Below are positions 1-7,432 of a DNA stretch of 64,000 bases, piece by piece. The notes under the pieces were generated by a model. The model saw only the letters and a list, made by a program, of their open reading frames with translations, made no database searches and was not told where the DNA came from. Position numbers and translations under genes: made by a program. How positions within the stretch are numbered: the first letter of the stretch is position 1; every line of letters starts with the position of its first letter. This DNA comes from Gimesia sp. (lineage in GTDB: Bacteria > Planctomycetota > Planctomycetia > Planctomycetales > Planctomycetaceae), in NCBI RefSeq assembly GCF_040219335.1, contig NZ_JAVJSQ010000005.1, forward strand, positions 248,001 to 312,000. Direction: 5' to 3'.

Positions 1-3000
1 GAATGTCCCCAATTCAGCACTCTGGGCTTCTGATGAACAATTGCAGAAGATTATCGATTCTGCTCTGGATGCTGTCATTACGATGGATATGGAAGGGCTG
101 GTAGTTGACTGGAATCGACGTGCGGAAGAGATCTTTGGCTGGTCTTACGATGAAGCAGTGGGGAATCCTCTGGTTGATCTGATCATTCCGGAGCAGTATC
201 GTCTGCAACACCTCGACGGTCTGAGACTTTTTAAATCGACAGGCAAGGGGCGAGTCATCAACCAGAAGCTGGAGCTAACCGCTCTCAGGCGGAATGGTCA
301 CGAGTTTCCTGTGGAACTGATGGTTACCAAAGTCGACTGGAAAGAGCAGACGATATTTAATGCTTTTGTTCGTGATGTCTCGGATCGCAAAGAAGCGGAA
401 CAGTTAATTGCACGGGAAAAGCTTGAGGCTGCGCTTCTGCAACAGGCCAGTTTTGCTTCATCGACCATTGATGCACTGGAAGATGCCTTAAGAATCTGTG
501 TCGCTAATCTCGGCGAAATTTCCGGCTGGCCTGTCGGGCATGCATTCCTCATGAATCAAAATGGAACCCAACTCGTTTCTTCGCGGATCTGGCATTTTTC
601 CAATCGAGATAATTTTCGATCGCTGGATGAGGCCTCCCAGCAGCTCAGTATTTCACGTGGCGAGGATTTGCCCGGACAAGTCTGGCAACGCGGTGAACCG
701 GTCTGGATTACAGATATTGAGCATGATCAATCGCTTCACTCCCCTCGCGACTTCTCGTCACTGGGGGTCCGCTCTGCATTTGGATTTCCCGTGAAACTCG
801 ATGGCGAGGTTATTGCAGTCGTAGAATTCTTTAATACGCGGCTGACAACCCCTGATCTGAATCTATTGGCACTGGCACGTGGCGTAGGAAACCTGATCCG
901 CCATGTTATTGAACGTGTGCAATGGCAGGAAGAACGGACTCGACTGGCCGCGATCGTAGAGTCTTCAGGAGACGCCATCATCGGCAAGGCGCCCGATGGC
1001 ACAATCACTTCCTGGAATAAAGGTGCTGAAGAAATTTATGGCTGGCTGGCGGATGAAGTTATCGGCGAGACAGTGTCAGTTTTATTGCCCCCCGGGATGG
1101 CTCGTGAGGAATCAGAGATTCTGGAAGCAATGAAGACGGGACGTCGCCTCGATCAATTTCAGACACGACGGGTGAGAAAAGATGGTTCGATCATCGATGT
1201 TTCCATATCCGTTTCACCAATCCGTGGAATGGATAACCAGATTGTAGGAACTTCGGCCATTGAGCGAGATATCACTGCACGCCGACGACGAGAAGAGGAG
1301 CTCAGCAAGGCACGCGATGAAGCAGAGCAGGCAACCCGCACACAAAGTGAGTTTCTGGCAAACGTCAGTCACGAGCTGAGGACACCCATGAACGCGATTC
1401 TGGGAATGCTTGAACTGACTCTTCAGGAAGACTTAACTCCGTTAAAACGGGACTACCTGCAGACAGCAAAAGACTCCGCCGACTCACTGTTGCTTCTGGT
1501 AAATGACATTCTGGATTTCTCACGACTTGAGGCGGGTCGCTTTGAGCTGGAGCCCGTTGCCTTCAATTTGAGAGAACTTATTGATGAGGCAATCAAAACG
1601 CTCTCTCTCCGCGCCTGTGAAAAAGGGCTGGAGGTAATCTGTCGCATTGATCGGCGTGTGCCGGCGCGCGTCATAGGAGATCCGGTCAGGTTGAGACAGA
1701 TTTTAACTAACCTGGCAGGTAACGCGATAAAATTTACCGAACAGGGTGAAGTCGTTGTTGATGTCAAGTTTATCGAAGAATCAGTCTATTCTCCTGCAGA
1801 TGGTCGATCTGCGATTGAACCGATCATCGGCAAACATACTGAAAAACAAGTACTTCTGGAATTCAGTGTGTCGGATACCGGCATCGGTATTGCACCGGAA
1901 GATCAAGAGCGGATCTTTGCTCCATTTGCTCAAGCGGATGCTTCTACAACCAGACATTATTCAGGAACTGGCTTGGGACTGGCAATTTGTCACGAACTAA
2001 TCAGCCTCATGAAAGGCCAGATGAAACTGAAAAGTGATCTGGGACAAGGTAGCCGGTTTTCATTTCAGGTCGTATTCCCGGTTGCTGATCCGGAAGAAAT
2101 AGAATTCTCAGGAGAGAAGTCGCGCGTATCTGAGTTAAAAGATCTTCCCGTACTGGTGGTAGACGACAACCAGACGAATCGTCTTATTTTAGAGGAAATG
2201 TTGTCTAACTGGTCAATGTCTCCCACCCCTGTAGAATCCGCGAAAGAAGCATTACAACATCTCAACTCAATCCAGGAAACTGAGACAGAGTATCCTCTGG
2301 TAATCGTTGATGCGCTGATGCCCGAAACCGATGGTTTTATGCTGCTTGAGAAAGCTCGGGAAGAGGGGCTGCTTGATACGGCCACTATTTTGATGCTTTC
2401 ATCAGCAGATCATCAGATATTCGGAGAGCGGTGTCAGGGGCTCGATATCTCGGCATTTCTGGAAAAGCCAATTTCCCAGTCTGATTTACTAGATGCCATT
2501 ATGACCGCATTAAAAGGACCACAACTCGAGAGAAATGGTGTTGTGCAGATTAGCGAGACCAAACAGTCACTGCGTATCCTGGTAGCGGAAGATACACCTG
2601 CTAATCAGAAAGTGATTACAGCAATACTCAAGAAGAGGGGGCACCAGTGTGTCATCGCCAATAACGGACGCGAGGCTGTGGAATGGGTACGCAATGATAC
2701 CTTCGACGTCGTATTAATGGATGTGCAGATGCCAACCATGGATGGTCTGCAGGCGACAAGAATGATTCGCGAATATGAAGAGGAGTCCGATGAGCATATC
2801 CCGATTATCGCGATGACTGCTTATGCTATGCGGGGTGATCGTGATAAGTGTATCTCTGCAGGGATGGATAATTATATCTCGAAGCCAATCGATGCCCCCA
2901 AGCTCATCAGGCTGCTGGAGCGTCTGGCGTCAAAATACCCGCGCCAGTCTAATCTTAACTCTACGATTACCAGAGAAGAGTCAGGCTCCCCTGCTGATCC

Positions 3001-3397
3001 ATCAGGCAGGAAATCGGAACAGACTCTAGCTGATTCCTCAGGTATAGTTTCAACTCAGCCTGTAATGGATATGAAGGCTGCACTGGACCGTGTGGGGAAT
3101 GATCCCGATCTACTGAACTCGATGGTCGGATATTTTTTTGAGGATGCACCTGGCTTGGTTCAAGAGATCTCGAAACAGAATCAGTCGGGAGATGCAGATG
3201 AACTCGCGCGTGCAGCACATAGTCTTAAAGGGCTCTGCGCCAACTTTAATGCAGATGCGGCAGCAGGAGCTGCGAAGGTGATCGAAGAGATGGGGCTTCA
3301 GGGAGATTTGCAAGGGGTCCCCGATGCAATTCCTGCCTTGGAATTGGAAATTGAACGTCTCACCAGTGAATTGACGAAATGGCGATCAGAACTCTGA
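1..3397 (+). CDS. Hybrid sensor histidine kinase/response regulator, 5' truncated by window edge
   Basis: The frame is already open at base 2 with no stop upstream of the first possible start (a TTG at 41), so the true N-terminus lies outside the window. Visible order: PAS (to about base 400), GAF (about 450-920), PAS (about 930-1280), HisKA with NVSHELRTPMN (phospho-acceptor His codon at 1370), HATPase_c with DTGIGI and GTGLGLAI boxes, two receiver domains (VVDDN...VDALMP...EKP and VAEDT...MDVQMP...SKP), and a C-terminal HPt with AHSLKG. This is a complete phosphorelay in one chain. No membrane segment is visible, so the retained part is probably cytoplasmic. The first PAS closely resembles a PAS in the hybrid kinase at 41959-46077, so the two are paralogues. 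The ligand is unknown. Confidence 0.93.
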   Translation, partial: NVPNSALWASDEQLQKIIDSALDAVITMDMEGLVVDWNRRAEEIFGWSYDEAVGNPLVDLIIPEQYRLQHLDGLRLFKSTGKGRVINQKLELTALRRNGHEFPVELMVTKVDWKEQTIFNAFVRDVSDRKEAEQLIAREKLEAALLQQASFASSTIDALEDALRICVANLGEISGWPVGHAFLMNQNGTQLVSSRIWHFSNRDNFRSLDEASQQLSISRGEDLPGQVWQRGEPVWITDIEHDQSLHSPRDFSSLGVRSAFGFPVKLDGEVIAVVEFFNTRLTTPDLNLLALARGVGNLIRHVIERVQWQEERTRLAAIVESSGDAIIGKAPDGTITSWNKGAEEIYGWLADEVIGETVSVLLPPGMAREESEILEAMKTGRRLDQFQTRRVRKDGSIIDVSISVSPIRGMDNQIVGTSAIERDITARRRREEELSKARDEAEQATRTQSEFLANVSHELRTPMNAILGMLELTLQEDLTPLKRDYLQTAKDSADSLLLLVNDILDFSRLEAGRFELEPVAFNLRELIDEAIKTLSLRACEKGLEVICRIDRRVPARVIGDPVRLRQILTNLAGNAIKFTEQGEVVVDVKFIEESVYSPADGRSAIEPIIGKHTEKQVLLEFSVSDTGIGIAPEDQERIFAPFAQADASTTRHYSGTGLGLAICHELISLMKGQMKLKSDLGQGSRFSFQVVFPVADPEEIEFSGEKSRVSELKDLPVLVVDDNQTNRLILEEMLSNWSMSPTPVESAKEALQHLNSIQETETEYPLVIVDALMPETDGFMLLEKAREEGLLDTATILMLSSADHQIFGERCQGLDISAFLEKPISQSDLLDAIMTALKGPQLERNGVVQISETKQSLRILVAEDTPANQKVITAILKKRGHQCVIANNGREAVEWVRNDTFDVVLMDVQMPTMDGLQATRMIREYEEESDEHIPIIAMTAYAMRGDRDKCISAGMDNYISKPIDAPKLIRLLERLASKYPRQSNLNSTITREESGSPADPSGRKSEQTLADSSGIVSTQPVMDMKAALDRVGNDPDLLNSMVGYFFEDAPGLVQEISKQNQSGDADELARAAHSLKGLCANFNADAAAGAAKVIEEMGLQGDLQGVPDAIPALELEIERLTSELTKWRSEL

Positions 3398-3616
3398 TCT
3401 CACTTGTCGGATTTACAGGTAATCTGTCTTACTTCCTCATTGATCGCTGAGCTGGCATCTTGTTCGCTGATCGTCCACGTCGAGATCCTCCATTGTCGTA
3501 ACTCCCTGCTGTTCCCCAGGTAGAGAACCCTTGATCTGTTTTGGTATGAGAAGTGCATATTAGATCCTGAAATAGATAACCTGATTTTCAGGCCCCATTT
3601 TGAAAGGATCAATTCA

Positions 3617-3823
3617 ATGTCTACTCATGTCGAACACCAGGTTGCACCTAATCAATCAGTCGTTGCGGATATTCTCCGAATTATTCTTGCTGTTCTCCTG
3701 CCACCTGTTGGCGTCTTGTTACAGGTCGGGTTGGGAATGCATTTCTGGTTGAATATTGTTCTCACATTATGTGGTTACATTCCCGGGCTGGTTCATGCAA
3801 TCTGGGTCATCGCCCGTAAATAA
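3617..3823 (+). CDS. Pmp3/YqaE (UPF0057) family small membrane protein
   Basis: This 68-residue protein has two hydrophobic helices joined by a short loop. The first contains ILAVLLPPVGVLLQVG and the second LNIVLTLCGYIPGLVHAIW. The LPP-hGVhLQVG pattern followed by LTxxGYIPGhhHAhW is the signature of the Pmp3/YqaE family, small stress-associated inner-membrane proteins linked in yeast and plants to membrane potential and salt tolerance. An AAAGGA ribosome-binding site lies 8 bases before the ATG. Usual family length is 50-60 residues; the extra N-terminus here is polar. It precedes an RCK_C membrane protein on the same strand (50-bp gap), so a shared role in ion or membrane homeostasis is possible but inferred. 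Confidence 0.9.
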   Translation: MSTHVEHQVAPNQSVVADILRIILAVLLPPVGVLLQVGLGMHFWLNIVLTLCGYIPGLVHAIWVIARK

Positions 3824-3873
3824 GTTCCCATACTCAATCAACTGCTTCAATTTCGCTTATTATATGAGGAATT

Positions 3874-4632
3874 ATGTTTGCCATTGTTTCACTGATCGTA
3901 ATCGTGGTGGTTTCAATTATTGTTGTCAGAGTGGCAACGGTTGCGTTATCACTGACCGGGCTCTCAAACCAGTTAGCTCGCTTCCAGGCCAGATCTGCAT
4001 TTACCAGTACTGGTTTTACGACCAGTGAAACTGAAAAAGTAATGCGACACCCGGTTCGCCGAAAAATCATTATGACGTTAATGATTCTGGGAAACGCGGG
4101 AATCGTTACAGCAATTTCTTCTTTGATTGTCTCGTTTGTCGGAGCCGAATCCAGCGGTGGACTATGGCTTCGAATTGCCTTGCTCGCTGTCGGTCTCTCG
4201 GCACTTTGGGTACTGTCTTATAGCGACTGGGTTGACCACCGTATGTCTGAATTTATTCAACGCGCGCTACAGCGATGGACTGATCTGGAAATTCGAGACT
4301 ACGCCGGTCTGTTACACCTGACTGGGGAATACATCGTCGTGGAACTGAATGTGAACGCGAACGACTGGCTGGCCGAGTCGAGTTTAAACGAGTTGAAGCT
4401 TAATGATGAAGGTGTTCTTGTTCTCGGGATTGAAAAAGAGGATGCGTCCTATATAGGTGCGCCGCGCGGCGATACGCAACTTGAAGTAAACGATCAGGTG
4501 TTGTTGTATGGCAAGGCAAGTGTATTGAAAAACCTTGATGAGCGTCGACGTGGTGCCGCTGGGAACTGGGAACACCACAAAGCCGTGGATGACCAGAAAC
4601 GATCTGAGGAACAGGAAGCTGTTGTCTCATAA
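3874..4632 (+). CDS. Membrane protein with channel-like segment and C-terminal RCK_C (TrkA-C) domain
   Basis: 252 residues. Hydrophobic helices lie near 3-25, 66-90 and 97-116. Between the first two sits SAFTSTGFTT (41-50), which resembles the pore-loop/selectivity-filter region of Trk/Ktr potassium transporters. The C-terminal half (about 145-225: GEYIVVELNV...DDQVLLYG-type pattern) resembles an RCK_C/TrkA-C regulatory domain. The chain is far too short for a full TrkH/KtrB, which has four M1-P-M2 repeats, and it lacks an RCK_N nucleotide-binding domain. GAGGA precedes the ATG by 3 bases. It is likely an inner-membrane ion-homeostasis protein; transport activity is not demonstrated. The tail is charged and probably disordered. 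Confidence 0.8.
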   Translation: MFAIVSLIVIVVVSIIVVRVATVALSLTGLSNQLARFQARSAFTSTGFTTSETEKVMRHPVRRKIIMTLMILGNAGIVTAISSLIVSFVGAESSGGLWLRIALLAVGLSALWVLSYSDWVDHRMSEFIQRALQRWTDLEIRDYAGLLHLTGEYIVVELNVNANDWLAESSLNELKLNDEGVLVLGIEKEDASYIGAPRGDTQLEVNDQVLLYGKASVLKNLDERRRGAAGNWEHHKAVDDQKRSEEQEAVVS

Positions 4633-4666
4633 TCCTTCAATTATTGTTTAGCAGTAATGCTGTGGT

Positions 4667-7432
4667 TTATTGATCTGCTTGGTAAATAGAAAGCAGACCA
4701 GTCTGATATAGCAGTGCAAACTCCTGATTGTGGTTTCCTGAGAGAACGGCGATGGGATCTGTATTATTGAGATTGACATCGTTAATGAGTTGCAATTGTC
4801 TTTGCTGAGTCTTATAGATCTCCAGAGCATTACTGCCAGCAACGATCAGGTTTCCATTTCGTTGAAAAGCAGTACAGGGATTATCCAGACCTTCTCCGAA
4901 GTTGAATGTCGTATCTGATCCAAATCCGTCCCAGATTAAGGTGCCCCCCTGATCAAATGTCAGCGCGATCCGAATTTGGGTATTTGGATAAGACGCAGTC
5001 ATCGAGCGAATTCGTCGATGAAAATTATCAAATTCAGCCCCCTGGGGATCAACAATTCCCAGATATGAGCCTACCCCAATATACAGCTTGTTTCGTCGTT
5101 CTAGACAGGGGATCGGAAATTGAATTGCCCCCTCCTCAAGCTCAAGATCCAGGGGTAGTGGGATTGAATGACTGGAGATCAAATGGTTTTCTCTATTATA
5201 GGTACTTGTCAGCAGAAGATCTCTTTGAATGGCCAGGTTCCAGGAGATTCCATCAAGTGAACCTGCTGTCGCCCCCAGAATAATATGTGGTAATCCGTTG
5301 AAATCACCTGCTGTCAATCTGCAGGGAAAGTGGTCCGACTCTGATAAAGCCTGGGACTGGAACTGATCGCGGGCTGTCAGGACTCTCATATAAAGCTGGT
5401 GTTCCGGAGAAGTGGTTTTAGGAATCAACAGGATGGGGAAATCGTGAGTTTCACCTGGATTCAGTGACCAACTCAGGCGGGAGGGGACGTGAGAGCCGTC
5501 CCACAGGCTGCGTTCTAGAACCAGTCGAGAGGTCTGAGGATTAATTCCTGCTGCATAGATTATTTCACCAATGGTGATTGCTGTCTGCCATTCAACGTCA
5601 CTGGACAGTTCAATCGTTCTAGCCAGTTGGACTGATTTACCGGGGCTTTTACGTTTAACAGGTTTACGTGATGTATTTTTCTGTTGAAGATACCGTTCGG
5701 TATCCCGCTGCAGTAGTTTGTCTGAGGGAACCAGTTTACCGAGTTCCGTAACCAGTGCCTGGCGTTGTGTCAGGTCGGCATGATTCAGGCTTCGAGAGAT
5801 CAGGATTCTCGCTTTTTCTTCAGCATGTCCATTTACCATTCGATCGGGGTACGTGGAACGTGTTTGTGCCAGAAATTCAATCAGTGGAAGTCTACTACTG
5901 AGGGGAAGATTCGTTTCCGATAGTTCATCGATTTTTTCTTGAGCCTCCTGATGTAAGCCATGTCTGGAATAAATTTCGAACAAATGATCAAGGCAGAGTC
6001 GGGACTGCGAAGAATGAGGCCAGCCCGATTCCAGTTCTGCGATTGCCTCATCAGTGGCTTTGATTTTATCTTCTAATATTCGAGCAGCCTGTGTCGGAAG
6101 CTGTTGCTGATGCAGTTGATTTGCTGCCCGGCGGTATGCTTTAATCGCTTCCTCTTCCTGGTCTAATTTTCGATGCAAATCGCCTACTGTTTCATATTCT
6201 TTGAGTTCTCCATATTCGGCGATTGCTTCAGTCCAGAGACCGCCTTCAACGAGGCATTCGGCAGCAGAGCGAGGTTGGTTAAGCTTGTCCTTGTAAAGAA
6301 CGGCAGCCTCGCGCCACTGGCGACCAGATTTGAGTGTTTGTGCGGCAGCGCTATAATCTCCCAACAAGTGGGCATAGATGTAAGCTGACCGTCTGTATCG
6401 TCCAAGTTGGACTTCCCGGGTTGCTAATTCCCGATAGCGGTTCATTAATTCCAGTTGAGTTTCATAAGGAATATCCCAGAAGTCAGCGGCTCCTCCCGAT
6501 CCCATGCTGGTGAAATCGACATTCAGGTCACGCCTGGAGAGGGTATCTCCGGGAGGGGCAACACCTCGATGACCGGGATCGCCTCCCATGGGCAGTGCAT
6601 ATTTAAGTCCTTCATCAGGATTATTACCCAGCAGGTTGAGCAGGCGTTTAATCTCTCGGTTGCGTTTGGACTGATCCGGCCTGAACGCAGAAAAAAGTTG
6701 TTTTCCAGCCCAGTTCTCCAAATGATTAATCCAGTTTGGGGCTCCCTGATTGCGCGTAGGTACCTTGCTCGTAAATGATAGGATCGCCTTGGCAAACAGT
6801 GCATTCGGAAGCTTGAGCGGATTCGGAAGACTGTCGAACACAGATTCATCTGGATTTTTAGGAAGCTTCTTCAGAGAATCCTGGTCCGAACCAATCTCTT
6901 TTTCTTCCTCTTCAAATAACGTCTCCAGACTGGGAAACTGAATCAGGGAGATCGTATGCAGCTGTGATGAGATTGCTATTCCGGGAACTGCATAATCCCA
7001 GTCAGAATTCTGAGAAATAGAGGACTGAAAAAAATCCGCAACTGTTAATTCATCCTGCTGTTCACAAGCAACCAAGCCCACTGCCGGATGCCAGATCCAG
7101 GTATAAGGGGGGCTCAGCAGGTTTTCCAGTTCCTGTAGTGAAACTACTGGTTGCAGCGAAGCTTCAACCGGTAGATAAAGACGTGATGCCATCTGCCCAT
7201 AGGGCACTCCCTGCCGTGACCGAATCTTCTGATCCGAAACGGCCAGCAGACCACATGGCCTCCGGCTCTGATTTGACTCAGGAATCAAATACAGCTTGAG
7301 CGACATTTGAGGGACATCCCATCGGCTGATCTCATTGATCCATGCTTCAGGACGATTGCCCGGCAGAAACCAGGCTGTCGTTTCTCTAACAGGTTTCGGA
7401 TGATATTGTAACTGGACGGTAGCCGTGTTCAT
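4667..7432 (-). CDS. Large bpX6-like/TPR-like/beta-propeller protein of a MoxR-vWA-beta-propeller system
   Basis: 921 residues in three parts. The N-terminal alpha/beta region (about 1-160; opens with AWFLPGNRPEAW) resembles what I recall as the bpX6 domain. A helical middle (about 320-600) carries repeated A/Y/L patterns such as GRYRRSAYIYAHLLGDYSAA and WTEAIAEYGELKEYETVGDL, typical of TPR/alpha-solenoid repeats. The C-terminal region (about 650-921) is rich in beta strands with recurring aromatic and glycine positions, consistent with a beta-propeller. No signal peptide or membrane helix is seen, so it is probably cytoplasmic. It is the last gene of the operon, and its ATG overlaps the stop of the preceding vWA gene by 4 bases (ATGA), implying translational coupling. 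The subtype name is from memory and needs a profile search. Confidence 0.72.
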   Translation of the reverse strand: MNTATVQLQYHPKPVRETTAWFLPGNRPEAWINEISRWDVPQMSLKLYLIPESNQSRRPCGLLAVSDQKIRSRQGVPYGQMASRLYLPVEASLQPVVSLQELENLLSPPYTWIWHPAVGLVACEQQDELTVADFFQSSISQNSDWDYAVPGIAISSQLHTISLIQFPSLETLFEEEEKEIGSDQDSLKKLPKNPDESVFDSLPNPLKLPNALFAKAILSFTSKVPTRNQGAPNWINHLENWAGKQLFSAFRPDQSKRNREIKRLLNLLGNNPDEGLKYALPMGGDPGHRGVAPPGDTLSRRDLNVDFTSMGSGGAADFWDIPYETQLELMNRYRELATREVQLGRYRRSAYIYAHLLGDYSAAAQTLKSGRQWREAAVLYKDKLNQPRSAAECLVEGGLWTEAIAEYGELKEYETVGDLHRKLDQEEEAIKAYRRAANQLHQQQLPTQAARILEDKIKATDEAIAELESGWPHSSQSRLCLDHLFEIYSRHGLHQEAQEKIDELSETNLPLSSRLPLIEFLAQTRSTYPDRMVNGHAEEKARILISRSLNHADLTQRQALVTELGKLVPSDKLLQRDTERYLQQKNTSRKPVKRKSPGKSVQLARTIELSSDVEWQTAITIGEIIYAAGINPQTSRLVLERSLWDGSHVPSRLSWSLNPGETHDFPILLIPKTTSPEHQLYMRVLTARDQFQSQALSESDHFPCRLTAGDFNGLPHIILGATAGSLDGISWNLAIQRDLLLTSTYNRENHLISSHSIPLPLDLELEEGAIQFPIPCLERRNKLYIGVGSYLGIVDPQGAEFDNFHRRIRSMTASYPNTQIRIALTFDQGGTLIWDGFGSDTTFNFGEGLDNPCTAFQRNGNLIVAGSNALEIYKTQQRQLQLINDVNLNNTDPIAVLSGNHNQEFALLYQTGLLSIYQADQ

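Noticed and set aside
4906-5283. 125-codon plus-strand frame within the bpX operon
   Set aside because: Antisense to the beta-propeller coding region, no Shine-Dalgarno and no recognisable motif.
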